Positions 48,901 through 61,320 of a DNA stretch of 64,000 nucleotides are shown here, piece after piece. Each line of letters starts with the position of its first letter. Within the stretch, counting starts at the first letter, position 1. Below the pieces are notes generated by a model that did not search any database, was not told the DNA's origin, and worked only from the letters and a program-made list of their open reading frames with translations. Source of the stretch: Epiperipatus broadwayi. Its lineage: Eukaryota > Onychophora > Udeonychophora > Euonychophora > Peripatidae. The stretch covers positions 17,357,254 to 17,421,253 of the forward strand of contig JAQFVV010006197.1 of assembly GCA_028023455.1 (NCBI GenBank), in the 5' to 3' direction. Both the position numbers and the translations under genes were made by a program.

Positions 48901-49436
48901 AAACTCAGTTTCGTAGATAGATATGACCTAAGATTATAAAATCTGGCATCATATTGAAAGTTATTTACAATCACTAAATTAATCTTGATTATTCTTTTAA
49001 TTGTTAATACTACAATTCATATAGCATAAAATCAAGCTATGGGTGCTGTACAAAGAACAAAGTCAATTCAGAGTAGAATTACATGTGGTAATAGCTAGTA
49101 CATTGTGATAGATGCAGTGTAAATTCTATAGTCTGTTGGTGAATGGAATTGAAGGCAGTTAATGAAGGTGAGTTTTGTTGAGAGTAGTCAATCAGTTGGA
49201 GTGATTTGCATTTTTTTCAACTTGTGAAGTTTCCTTTCTTATTGATTCATTGATATAGTATATATATATATTTCTTTAATAATATCAAAAGTCGGGATAT
49301 CTAACAAGAATAATTAGTGAAATATAATTTTAATAATAATTTAGAAATCTTGTGACATATGAATATCAATGCATCATGTTGAGCATAACAGTTTTTCTCA
49401 TTCAATTGGCCCAACTGAGATATATATATTTATTTT
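45911..49436. other. AT-rich region, no gene seen
   Basis: Several short frames of 60-70 codons, all low in complexity and with no family resemblance. TA runs near 46302-46313 and 48560-48571. Confidence 0.5.
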
Positions 49437-49510
49437 TGTCTGCTAGAAATCAGTGACATTTTAGCTGTTGAACCTGTCACCTTCGCCACTATGCTAAACT
49501 ACAAAAGGCG
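49437..49510 (-). mobile_element. possible tRNA-like SINE fragment
   Basis: On the minus strand, tagtttagcatagtggcgaa carries an A-box-like sequence (tagcatagtgg). Further on come gtgacaggttcaacagct and a degraded gatttctag where a B box might stand. An A-rich tail follows. The spacing is odd and the call is weak. Confidence 0.3.
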
Positions 49511-50836
49511 AATTGTAAATTTTTTTCTTATTTAATAATGCAGGTATAGAATGATATAATTTACTGTTATTAAAAGTCAAAATTTTTTTTTGGCTTAGAA
49601 AGCTTATTATTATTATTAAAAAAGATTAAACAGATTTTAAATTAATTAGGTTAGCAGTTACAAGTTCTTAATTAAAAATTATGATTAAATAATAATAAAA
49701 TTATTATTAATGATAATAACAACAATAACAAAACAATGTTTATTCAGACATCATTAGAATTATTGGATAACAAAAAAAAAGAAAGAAGATGCTATCAAGA
49801 ACCTAGATAGAATAGAGTCTAAAATTGTTTCGATTTGAGTTATTCAATAGAAAGATATTAGACTTATAATAGTGGTCAGTTATAATAGGTAATACTTTTT
49901 TGAGACTGTACAATAAAAAAATGAAGATCAGATATGTTTGATAGTCATTTAATGCAATACTAAAGCACATACTATTATTACATTACAAATTTTTGGAATA
50001 TACATACTTTCAATTAAAATGAAGAATTTTGTGGTAATGTCATATCAAGAATTTAGGTTTAAGATAGGTGAAATTTCAATTTTTTTTAGGTGATAAGCAG
50101 ATTTAGGATTTCTTTTTAGGCAGTCAGTCCATATATGCCAATCTTTTTAACTATCAGTTAGTCAGCGAATGAGTATCTAGTTTGTATTAGCTAGAGAATA
50201 AAAGTTCCAAATGAGTGCAAGCTGTAAAAATAATAATTAATTTACTCTCCAAAAATTCACTTCTTTGCACTTTTCATAGTTTTTATTTTGTCAATTATCT
50301 GAAAGTTTCAGCTTTGTAGGCAGACTTCTTCAAAGATTTAATTTTTAGTCTTTTACATTTTTCTATTTTTCTTCTTTTTGCAGTTATGACTATTATAACC
50401 TCAGAATTTAAAAAAAATAGTCCTGTAAAAGACCAAGTCTTAAAGCTTTGAAGAAAATTACTAGGCAGTTAAAACTGTCAAACAACTAAATTGAATAAAA
50501 AGCATTGTTAAAATTGCTGTGGATCTCAGAAAAATAAATAAAATTTCAGTTTTGTTAATTAAGTGCAACTGCTAAGCTCAGTCCATTATTTGAGTGCTCA
50601 AACATCATTTGACTTTTCCTGAGTCATAAACCATAATTTTAAATGTGATATGTTAAAATAAATTATTTTAAGGAAAGGGAATGTAACAATAATCTACTCT
50701 CAATGATTAGTGGTTTATCTTATTGGTGAAAATTGAAGATAAAGATTTTTGGAATGATTTTCATCAGGAAAAAGTAAAAAATAACAGATTCGTCTCTAAT
50801 AAATGTATCTATTGTAATTGATTTGGTATTTTGATG
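49511..50836. other. AT-rich spacer, no gene seen
   Basis: There is no recognised gene. Simple repeats of att/taa type lie near 49680-49730. Confidence 0.5.
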
Positions 50837-51039
50837 TTTTAGATCAGGGTTTCTCAACCTGTGGTACGCTTACCACTGGTGGTATGCGAGTTGCTGGTTG
50901 GTGGTACACGAAAAATAATCAATAATGGCGGACATACAAAAAAAATTAAATCATAAAAATATAGAAACGTTTTTTCCTATAATTCATATAAATTATTTTA
51001 ATTAATAATACTATATAGTAAAGTTGTTAATATGTACAG

Positions 51040-51666
51040 TCGATAACGATCTTTAATGTTAATGATAAAATTGAAAGTATGATTAAGAAATTAGATTTTT
51101 GGAAACAGTAATATATATAAGTATAAAACAATCAACTGGAAGTATTTGAAACTCTACATATTTTTTTGTTTGAAAATAAGGTTAGTCTTTCTCAAGATAT
51201 ACAAGAAAATATAAGAGCACATTTAACAGAATTAAAATTGTCTTTCATGGAATATTTTCCAAAACACAAATGATAATTGGATTTTAAACCCCTTCTATGC
51301 AGAAAATTTAGAAAAAGCTACATCATTATCAATAAAGGATAAAGAAAATTTAATAGAATTATCATGTGCTGAACTTTCCCAGTAGAATTCAAACGACACA
51401 ATCTAATTAATTTTTGGTTAAACATTAAAGAATATGAACAACTTTCTGAGAAAGCTCTTAAATTATTATTATCGTTTACTAGTGCGGAATTAGTAGGAAG
51501 AGCTTTTTCTTCGTATATTTTTTTAAAAAATAAGTATCGAAACAGATTAAATGCAGCTGTAGACTTAAAGGTATACCTCACATCTTTTGAACCAAATTTC
51601 AAAAAATTATGTTGTTCGAAACAAGCACAAAAGATCTCATTAAATTTATTTTATAAAAATATTTGA
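51040..51666 (+). pseudogene. hAT transposase relic, ZBED5/FAM200-like
   Basis: Plus-strand pieces in order: IFNVNDKIESMIKKLDFWKQ near 51050-51110; a readable block including LEVFETLHIFLFEN and SLSQDIQENIRAHLTELKLS up to YFPKH near 51270; NWILNPF near 51275-51300; then an open frame 51403-51666 of 87 codons. The last begins LINFWLNIKEYEQLSEKALK and continues with LVGRAFSSYIFLKNKYRNRL and LTSFEPNFKKLCCSKQAQK, which is the hAT C-terminal dimerisation domain of the ZBED5/FAM200/SCAND3 type. The usual TTYLCESGFS is changed to SAELVGRAFS. The BED finger and the DDE-domain start are absent. Confidence 0.85.
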
Positions 51667-52380
51667 TTATGATAATAAAATATATTCATTGGTTTTTTAT
51701 AATTTTGTGTTTTTATTAAAACCATTTATTAGTAAACGAAATATGACTAAATAGTAGATAAATAATGAGTCGGATCAAGGCAAATCAATCTACATTACTG
51801 TATTTAATTTGAAAGTATGTATCAGAAAAGGATCATACCAAGAAATTAGACTCTCATTAATTCTTGATCATCTATTGTGGATTACTAGATGTAAGCTAGT
51901 ATTTAATCATCAAAGTTTTAATCCTATTAACTTCATGCTGAACAATATAAAGAAAACAAGAACAAGAGATAGCCTGATAACCCCTGAGGTTATTTTTACC
52001 ATGACTTGGGACATGCTGGATTTATCCTCTCCATGGCCCAACCAATAGCAAGATGCTCCAAAAAACGGGAAAACCAAATGAAGGAATGAGAAAACATTTT
52101 GAATAAAATATATACCAAATAACCTTTAATGTAATAATGTAATCTTTAATAAATTATTTTGGAAAAAATATGAAACTTTGAACAAACACATACATATAAA
52201 TATGTTACAGTGAGTTTATAATTTCAGTGAGTTTATAATCTGGCATGACGTTTAGGTGTGTTTCAATGTAATTTGTCTCATTATGAGATGTGAATACATA
52301 CATGGTTGGTCACCCTATAATATTTATAATGCAAATAAAATAACACACTCACAATAACAAATTTCATGAAATACAATCAT
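51667..52380 (+). other. 3' non-coding part of the hAT element
   Basis: Lies between the transposase stop and the right end. A 79-codon frame at 51809-52048 of unknown nature has balanced composition and may be a foreign fragment captured or inserted inside the element. Confidence 0.45.
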
Positions 52381-52462
52381 TTTTATGAAGTGGTACAATT
52401 TAGCGTGATGTACTACCATGTGGTACGCGAGCCAAAAAAGGTTGGGAAATGCTGTTTTAGAT

Positions 52463-53640
52463 TATCACTTGTTTCATGAGCAATTGACTAAACAATAAAT
52501 TAAATTTAAATTAATCTTTGGATAGATACTATATTTATAACAGATGTAGCTGCTAAAACCAATATGATAAATTAATTTTAATGCCTTTAAATTTTTAAAA
52601 GTCTTGTTCAATAATTGCACGGGACAGAAATTAATGAAAAAATTTGGAAAAGATCTTATCTAATATATATCTATCTTTTAACAGCTCAGCATGGTTTCTT
52701 TCAATGATAGAGTATTAGATACTAGAATTTAAGATCCATTGATTGCTGCTCGCTCGGTCATTTTTAATGCTTAATCTTCATATGAACTCTCAAGCATAAA
52801 CCATTTAATTATTGTTTTGAGTCTAAACTTTTTCAAAATGTCAAATTTAATTGTGATATATATTGGCAAAGATTCTCATCTATTTGGCATGCTGTAAAAA
52901 ACCTCATACAACAATCATTGAGCATCTGAGTGCTAGACATGAACTTAAAGCTCACATATAATTGAAGATTAAAGGTGCTTATTTAAAACACTTGAAATAT
53001 TTCAAAGTTGTAGTAATAGAAACATTATACAATTATTCATAGGTACCCTAGCTATATTTTAGAAGTTTGATTTGCTTTTACATAATGCATGCATATATAT
53101 ATTGAAGATTAATGTTCATTAAAGATGGTATAGCTCTAAAATTGAAAGTCTGAAATAAATTATGAAAAAAGTGTGACACAATGGCGATTATCATCAATAA
53201 AAAAATTCAGCTGGATTTATTGCTTGGGAGTTCATTAGAAGTTCGAGCAGATGTGAGAATCTTATCCTCTCGAGTCCACTGCACTCAGCCACACAGAGCA
53301 TTAACACCAATAAGATCAAGTATTAATTGTTTACCCATGGTATTTAATTGTTTAGTTGTTGTATTTGTTTTTAAGCACAGAATTAAACTTAACATCATAA
53401 AAGCAACTACTATTTATGTCATGTGTTGTAATGTAAAATACTTCTCCTTAAATAATGTCCGAAGTTTCTGTACATAGCATTCTATATATATATATATTGA
53501 AATATTGTTAATTGGATTAAATATTCCCTCTGGAGTATTTTTATATTTTAGAAAGCCCACCTTCTTCTTCCCATACATTACTTCTTCCTTTTTGGATTAA
53601 TTCTCAAATGAGATGGGGGATTCAGTTTAGTCAACAAAAT
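52463..53640. other. spacer with one unrecognised 98-codon frame
   Basis: Mostly AT-rich. The plus frame at 53181-53477 begins MAIIINKKIQLDLLLG and has a balanced, CpG-bearing first third (53215-53310) before turning hydrophobic. No family is recognised and no splice or promoter evidence was found; probably not a gene. Confidence 0.35.
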
Positions 53641-53650
53641 GGACTTGGCC

Positions 53651-53763
53651 ATTTTTTTTTTTTTAAAGTGTCATAGCATCGGCCGGGACGCGAACCCGCA
53701 ACCCGGGCAACCGCCCGCAAGTGCAAGGCAGTCGCGCCGACCTCTCGACCATCCTTCCTCACA
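53651..53763 (-). mobile_element. G+C-rich tRNA-derived SINE
   Basis: Read on the minus strand: an A box (gatggtcgagagg), a short hairpin of class-II variable-arm type (gggc-ggtt-gccc), a B box (gcgggttcgcgtcc), then gatgctatgacactttaaa and an A-run of about 12. The long variable arm and A box point to a Leu/Ser-type tRNA ancestor. The tail tatgacac followed by A's matches the SINE at 29553-29657 (tttgacac then A's), so both belong to one family. The acceptor ends do not pair, arguing against a real tRNA gene. The plus-strand 63-codon frame here is accidental. Confidence 0.78.
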
Positions 53764-54810
53764 CAAATGTTCATGTAATTATACGCATTATTGTCAGTTC
53801 TCAGAAAGGAATTTCATCATCCTATGCTAGATATTTTAAGCAAAATGCAAAAGAAAATCAAATCAATAAAATGTAAAAATTAATATGAAAGTAATCTACA
53901 ATATATATATCCGAATAATGTGTTACTATGTGAATGCTATTTTATCAAAAATAATATTACAAGGATATCTTGAATCAACGGGGAAATTGTAAATGTTTCT
54001 AAAAAATTTTGAAGGAAATAACTTTATAAAATCTAATAGATAAATTTTATTTGTTTTTAAAATCATATGATGTTTATTTGTTTTTGCTATTTACGTACAT
54101 AATTAGAACTTAAAGAAATAAAGTGTTTAGCGACAGTTTTAATAATAATTAATTAAGTTTTTGAATTTCAGATTCATACATTACATTAAAAAAAAAAAAA
54201 CTTTTAATTTTTGAATTTATTTATTTCCTTATTTGAGGCGATAAAAACATATGCCGGCACACATTTAAGAAAATGGGAAACAATTCTATCAAGGAAGTTA
54301 CGCGTTCTGAAAGTAAAAGTAAAAAGGGTATTTAAATGATAAATTTCAAATTCTTTGAATCAATCTGTTTGTTAACCCTGGTATTTAACGTATAAAATTA
54401 CTATTGTTTTAAATAATGTATAATGAATGTTATTATTATTCGTATTTTGTCCTTTGGACAAAACATTAGTAGAAGTTTTGTAAAGCGCACATTTCTAAAT
54501 CAAATGATAGAGTTAAGATGTCATGTGATAAATGAGTTGGAACGTCTACATTAAATATGAGTAAGTGAATAAGACCTTTTTTTAATAGGAAAATTATGAT
54601 GATATTAATAATTTAATAGACAAATAAACTCTCTTACCAAAGGCAGTACTAGGCAAGAGAGCAAGACAAGCGACGACTATTAACACCAAATGGTATTTTG
54701 CCATTATCTTAACTCAGTTTCTTTTAGCATCTTTATTGTTTAGAGCGATAAAACCTATAAACTTTAACGACCTTTTACTTTAGTGGACAATGAATTATTC
54801 TGTTTATCAT
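53764..54810. other. spacer, no gene seen
   Basis: AT-rich with moderate CpG (for example 54235-54310). No feature is recognised. Confidence 0.5.
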
Positions 54811-54933
54811 GTTCCTGATTATATTGATTTATTTTATATTGATAAAGCAAATATCATCATTATTTTCAGTGTTTCTGATTATATTAATTTATTTTATATT
54901 GATAAAACAAATATTATAATCATTATTTTCAGC
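54811..54933. repeat. tandem duplication, ~60-bp unit
   Basis: Two copies starting at 54811 and 54871, each reading tctgatta or cctgatta, then tttattttatattgataaa, and ending attattttcag. Confidence 0.85.
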
Positions 54934-56280
54934 CACTATCTATCCAATGTAGAATAAATGGCTTTCTAAGTTTAATCCATTTCCCCCTATCTATAGTTTC
55001 TTTGCTCCACATCACTTTAAAAAACTTCTTTAGCTCATTTAATCATTTCAAATGTGATCTCTTGTATCTTTTACTACCTCTTAGCACTCAGTTTTTATAA
55101 GATTTTAACCGTTCATTTATTGTGATATTGTCTCGCAATGTGATTAGCCAATTCTATTTTAATTCAATTTTTCCAGTGATATGTTTGGTTTTTTTAATTT
55201 CTTTTTGTCTTTGTATTTTGATTTCCATCCTTACTTTTAACATACATTTCTCCATATTTCATAGCATTAAGTCTGTATTGCTCTCTTATTCAGCATTCAA
55301 ATCTCAGGCGTATAAAGAGTTTAAATTTTTTTTTTTTTCGTAACAGTGAAATATCAAATGAAAATGAAATGTTACACGTAAATCGATTCACTATTGTTGT
55401 CTAGTGAATCATCAAAATCATTTTTTAATTGGATTAGAAAAGTAGCTGAGAAAATATTTAAGATAGATAATAAAACGTGCAAGAGAGAGGTGGGGTAACA
55501 TAGATTATAATTTAATGTATTCTACAAAAATTGGAATGAAATTGCTAAATAAAATATGACATAGGTTAGTGATTAGGATAGAAAATTTATTATATTAAAA
55601 GGAGAATTTTTATGGGGAATAAAAATATGTGGTTAAAAAAAAACCAAAAACAACGTTAATATAGTATTGCTATTATGTATATAAAGTAATATCGATTTTA
55701 TTAAATAAAAATATGCATATATTATTGTAAAAATGTCAACTTGTGTATTACTTAAAAAATATAAAATATACACTAATAACTATCTACAATTTGTACATAA
55801 AAAAAAGATATATAATTTGTATATGTTAAATTATTATTATTATTTGTATATATATAAATTGTATACATATGCAAAAATACAATGGGTACTGAAATAAATA
55901 TACTTAGGAATGTCTAATCAAAAAAAAAAAAATTATGCATCCACAAACTTGATTTCTTATATTAACACATGTTTTGCTAATACATTATTTCTAGAACATA
56001 TATATATATATATTGCTAGAGATATTCATGGCCCATCCCCTGGTCTTGTAATTAAATGCCAATAGAAATTGATTATAAATCATTGTCTGTGGCTAACCCA
56101 TTAATTATATATAAAAAGAAACATTAGTAATAGTAATGTTTTAATATTAAGATATTGATGTGAATATGTAAAATTATATGAACTTCTAAATTAAATATTA
56201 TTTAAACTTCATTAGTACCATAACACTATCTTTTTATTAATCAACATATCATTCATTAGTAACAGAAGAGATAGTGCATT
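54934..56280. other. AT-rich spacer, no gene seen
   Basis: Includes very AT-rich simple sequence at 55600-55870 and TA runs near 56003. No gene is seen. Confidence 0.5.
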
Positions 56281-56445
56281 AGATCTAAAGATCCAGGTAC
56301 ACAGCTTCCAGATCCAATACTCCTCACTGAAGCCATAAGCTAGAAACTAGTATGGGGATATTAGATTGGAAAGTATTGGATAGGGATTGTGATGCGCACA
56401 GTCTTCTAGCATTTATTGATTACTAGGTAGTCTTGTTGTGTGGGA
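56281..56445 (+). repeat. FB foldback-repeat copy g, diverged
   Basis: The core is recognisable (actcctcactga, agctagaaactagtatgggg, tattggatagggatt) and is followed by cttctagcatttattgatta. The core is shortened: ctgatga is reduced to ctga before agccataagctag. Confidence 0.75.
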
Positions 56446-59229
56446 AAAAAAATTGCTACTGTTCACATGACTTATGAGAATGTGAGACAAAAAATGATAA
56501 CATTTATCATAGAATGTAACATTTTAAGATATGATGACCATGTGGAATTTAAATAATGAGAAAAATGTTATGATTAAAACAAAATTGTTATTTTAGAGTG
56601 AGTGAGAAATATCAGAGAAATTTTAAGGATAAAATAGTGGAGGAACATATAAAGGATTTTTGAAATTACATATGTATAAACAAAAATAAAAAATAAGGAT
56701 TATATAAATACAATAACTATAAATTAATGTTATCTAGTTCTTATTAAGGGTGACTTCATATGAAGAGAAACTATAATATATTTATTCCACTGCATTACAA
56801 TGTATTGTGCATAAAATGATTTACTATAACTTCACATCTACAGTATCTTTTATGTTTAGAGATATTATATTACTCAACACACCACAAGCAAATAATTGTA
56901 ATCATCTTTTGAAAGCTTAATCATTTTCTTTTACTTTCTAAATTAGAAAAAAGCACTGAGAATTATAATTTATTCCCATATTTCAAAAATAATTTGTCAG
57001 GGTGACTTTTCAAGAGAAATAATGTAATTTGTGGTGAAATGAATAGTTTTAGAAGGAGTAATCCATTTTATTTACTCTATTCTGAAGTATAATATTTTTA
57101 GGATGAGTAATCCATGAATATCCTTAGATTAACATTTTTCAATTGAAGAGTATTGGTAAATGCTTCTATTTGCTTTACTTAATGTGAAACATTTCTCATT
57201 GAGAAAGGCCCATAACCAGAAATTACTTTAAGGATCTGGAAAACTGTACAATCTAGTATTCATTATTTACTAAAGTTTACAATAGATGGCTCTAGAGTAG
57301 AAAATAATAGATTACTACTTCTAAAATAGACATAGAAAGTCCGTAGAAAATAATGTCTTGCCTTCCTAAGGAAACAGATAATGACTTTGTTTACAAATTT
57401 TTTTTATAAAAGAAGTGGAAAAAATATATATATATTTTTAAAAAATTGCATCAATAAATTTGGTAATTATAAAAATAATTTATATGCATTACTACATTCA
57501 TGAGATTGGGTGATTTTGGGAATAAATATAAAAAAAAAAATGATATTATAGTTTTTGAAAAATTTCTTATACAGTATATATAAATACACAATAAGAGAGA
57601 ATATGCATATGTTTACAAATCAGTTATTTCAAGGAGTTAGACAAACTAACAGAATCATTTAATACATCTTATTAGTATAGTATATGTTAATGTTTATATA
57701 AAAATTGCTTGCTTTCTAAATGAGATGGAATTATATAATCATACAGTTATATAAAAGATATCACTGGAGGATATTGGTTATTTATTGCTGAAGAATAGCA
57801 TACAATACTTTTAAAATATTTAGATCAAGAGGTTATGTGAGAAGCTTAACACTGATATAATATTTCTCAAATCAGTATTTGTATGTGAGGAATTGGAATA
57901 TTATTATTGTAGAAAATGATATTATTTTGGAATACATCTGGTTCCCCAAGTTATTTTAAACTAGTCTATCTAAATAATGTAGTAATACCATCTTGCTTCT
58001 CAGATGAAAGACATATTATGTTTGTCTGGATTCTTTTGGGGATTAGTAGTCATAAACAAATTATAAGCAAGCACACACATTAGAAACCAATGGCTTTAAA
58101 ATTGTAGTTTATGTATAAACATTCTACACTAAGAATAATGGAATATTTAGTAGATAATGGATTTGTATTGCTTCAATAATTTGTTGTTCAGGATTTTTTT
58201 TGAAACTATTTTTGGTGTTTCTGATATGCTTTGTTCTAACATCTTTACATATTGCAAATGAATCTTGTATGGTATCTAGTAACAAACATGTTGAAAATAC
58301 ATTTATTTATATTTGATTAATTAATAATAATTAATATCTATTAATTATTATTAATAATTAATTAATTATAAGTACCAAATGTGCAACATTTGTTGAATTA
58401 TAATTTATAGTACAATATTAAATTTATTACAATTGGTTTAGCCAAAGATAAAAGTCTATAGCAGAAAACCACTTCAATGGTATTTTAGGTATTTGGTTAT
58501 CAGAATGCAAATTTATTTTCTCTTTTCAATTTCTATGTTGTTTTATGGGTTACATATTAGGATTTGATATTATATATGATTCTGTAATAATCATTGATTA
58601 TCAGTGATTGCAGACTAATGAACATTAATGAGATATATTCTAATATATATATATAATAAAAATAGGTTTCCCCATAGAAATTGATTGCTAATCTCTGTAT
58701 TGTGATTGGTATGTTTACTTTATTGACTGCATTATATCTTGCCCATTAAACAGATTTGATTACTTGTATGTTTACTTTTTCCTAATTCTAATTGATAGAT
58801 TTTTTTATGGGGTCTAATTATGATAGACTTGTAATAAGCAATCTTGATACATTAAATAATTAAGAAGTTTTGAGCACTAATGTTTTACTAATTTAGAACT
58901 AATAATATTTTCCTCTTACTGATTTATTTCCATCTGATACTGCTTATATTTTTTTATAGTTCTATTCATAAATATGTAAAAGAGAAATATAGATCAATAT
59001 GACTTATATTTTGGCTATATGATGTTAAAACGATAGTGCTAATTAGATGGAAGTTTATGTTTTTTTATCCCATCATCTGTTGATAATTTATAAATGGATC
59101 TGTAAAGATTCCAACAGGAAAATGATTTGCTTATAGCTTTATTAAGTCTTTAATATCTGCTACTGTGTTCTAAAAGCAATAGAAATATTGACTATATTAA
59201 CAATGATATCAGTAATAGAGATAAAGCAA
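56446..59229. other. AT-rich region, no gene seen
   Basis: Nothing coding is recognised. An AT-only palindrome (aataataattaata and complement) lies at about 58315-58375 and is likely simple sequence. Confidence 0.5.
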
Positions 59230-60350
59230 GGGGAAGTTGTAGTACTAAGGTAAGTATTATAAATCTAAATATAGGTATAAGGAATTTGTAAACTTTACTT
59301 GATACAACTTTTTAATACCAGACCAGATTATTACACTTGTGACTGTCAAATTTAAGATCAATATAGCTGCTCTTACTGAAACATATATAATAGAATATAT
59401 ATATATTTGGAAAGGCAAATCAATCAATGAAAGAAAAATGCTTGGTGTTGGATTTGCTGTAAAGTATTATTACCCTCTATTATTGAAACTCATTTTATTA
59501 GTGTCTTTGCTTTAACCTTAAATTCAGAAAATTCATAGAAGGAAAGCTTTTGTTTTCTGTTGGATAGCATTATTACAGTAATGCCATTGAAGACCATATT
59601 TTTATCCCTGAAGACTTTTAATACATGTTCTGTTACAAATAATAGATTTTATTGGAAATAATGTTACTAGTGCTATAAAATAGGTTTTTATGGATTGACT
59701 ATCACAAACACTTTTTGGGGCAGAAAAATACTATACAGGAACATGTAACTATGCTCGAAACAATATTATTTAATAGATTTTGTTATACATAGGAATAAGA
59801 ATATAAGAGAAGTACATATTATATGAACTCTTACAAGGATAGAACAGATCATAGATTAAGATTCTCCAAGATTAAAATGATTGTTGCTTTAAAATATAGA
59901 TAGTATTCCAATTACATTCAAAGGAAAGTTGAGATTTGTTTTTTCAAACATTCTACTATATGTATTAAATTTCAGTAGCTATTTGCATCTTCAGGAATCT
60001 TATTAACCGAATCATGAAATTTTCTTAAAATGCTATGGATTCAAATAAATCAATTATTGGGTTCACTAAAAAAAAGAATCATGGCTGATCAATTATTAAA
60101 CATTAAATTATTAATTTTATCTTCAAGATTCATATTGCTGAAGCATAGAATTCTCTTACAGTATTTTAGAAACAAGTAAATCTATTATTGAGTTCACTAA
60201 AAAGAAGAATCATTGCTGGTTTTCTAATAATGATCTTCTTAATGATTTCATTAAAATATGACATTTTCTGCTGTGCAGAATAATAGATTGAATGTGGAAC
60301 TTAATAATAAATATAGAAATCTAAAGCAGAAGTTTAACAATTGACAAGAA
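59230..60350 (+). pseudogene. LINE APE-type endonuclease relic (LINE 2)
   Basis: Plus-strand pieces follow the order of a LINE ORF2 endonuclease: NLNIGIRNL and TLLDT near 59255-59310 (family: WNVRTL); VKFKINIAALTETYI near 59348-59390 (family: L..Y.IDI..L.ETR); RKMLGVGFAV near 59430-59465 (family: GVG..V); and a later KNHCWFSNNDLLNDFIKI near 60200-60260 (family: DWFD.ND..I). A ~130-bp segment (ttcactaaaaa...agaatcat) is duplicated at 60060 and 60190. All frames are broken and the catalytic blocks in the middle are not legible. Confidence 0.72.
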
Positions 60351-61320
60351 GGCTTAAAAATAATTGTTGGATTAAAACTGCAAAAAGGATAGACATTTAC
60401 TGATCACGGTCATTCTATACCCTTTTTAATGCATTGAAAGCAATAAATGGCCATGTAAAATAACATAGTAATCCTATTAAGTTCAGCATTGGTATTTATT
60501 TATATAATAACAATGATATTTTTAACAGGTGAAGGAATAATACAAAAACTGAGATGACAACTTATAATAGAATATATCCATTTTATTCATTTGTTTAGAT
60601 AAAGATATCCAGCTTAGTGAAATCAAGACAACTCTTTGTAATATTAAAATGGAAAGTCTGTAGAGCCTCATGAAATATTTGATAAAGTTTTAAACTATGG
60701 TGATGATATGTTAGTTTTAAAAATATCGAAATTTTTTTATGAATACATGGACCTATGAAGTTGTGCCACTTGATTTTAGGAATGCTTCTATAAAGGTACT
60801 TTCAAAGATTTTGCTGAATTGGCTGATTTCTGTCATAGGTGAAGTTAATAGAGGTTCAATACAGTTTTAGAGAATTTAAAAGCAATATAGACATCTTTAT
60901 TGCCAGATATATGGAAGAAAAATGACAGGAAGTAAGAAGTGATTTACATATTGCTTTTAGTGATTTGATCAAAGTATTTGATTTAGTTAATAGAGCAGAT
61001 CTATGACATTGTTTGAAATTAGTCAGTTTCTCACCAAAATTTATTCATATTATACATATCATGGAATTAGAGGAAATGTCATTACTATAGATGAAAAAAA
61101 ATCTGATGCATTTGAAATGAAAACTGTTAAACAACAATATGTACTTGATCCAACATTGTTTTCAATTTTTATAACAGTAGTCTTTGGAATTGTTTATAGG
61201 TGGCTTAATCAAACAGGCATCAAGATAAGATACAGATTTGTTGGTGGAATTTTTAATATGAATCAATTAAAAAACAAAGAAAAAAAAAATTAAATTTTGG
61301 ATTTACAATATGCAGTTGAT
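60351..61320 (+). pseudogene. LINE reverse transcriptase relic (LINE 2)
   Basis: In order: RSFYTLFNALKAINGHVK near 60400-60460; DLHIAFSDLIKVFDLVNRAD near 60940-61000 (family: DLY.AF.DL.KAFD.V.R); then an open frame 61003-61293 with GNVITIDEKKSDAFEMKTVK and QQYVLDPTLFSIF (family: GVKQGCVLAPTLFSIF) and IKIRYRFVGGIFNMNQLKNK (family: I.IRYR.DG.LFN..RLK). Directly after a stop comes LQYAVD at 61303-61320, where the catalytic YADD stands in the family; the first Asp is Val. Similar LINEs are widespread in invertebrates. Confidence 0.85.

Larger units (their letters stand above)
50845..52454 (+). mobile_element. hAT transposon, 1.6 kb, 8-bp TSD
   Basis: The left end cagggtttctcaacctgtgg and right end aggttgggaaatgctg form a hAT-type inverted repeat with a few mismatches. 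An exact 8-bp duplication, ttttagat, flanks it (50837-50844 and 52455-52462). Subterminal motifs tggtacgc (left) and gtggtacgcgagcc (right) are also mirrored. The interior carries the C-terminal half of a transposase gene in plus orientation; the N-terminal half is missing, so the copy is internally deleted. Confidence 0.93.

Noticed and set aside
53670-53760. Functional tRNA gene on the minus strand
   Set aside because: A and B boxes are good, but the acceptor ends do not pair and a SINE-type tail with an A-run follows.
53639-53830. 63-codon plus frame with Pro/Arg/Gln-rich sequence
   Set aside because: It is the complement of a G+C-rich SINE head read by chance.
58315-58375. AT-only palindrome as a possible origin or MITE
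   Set aside because: It consists only of att/taa simple sequence; such palindromes arise easily at this composition.
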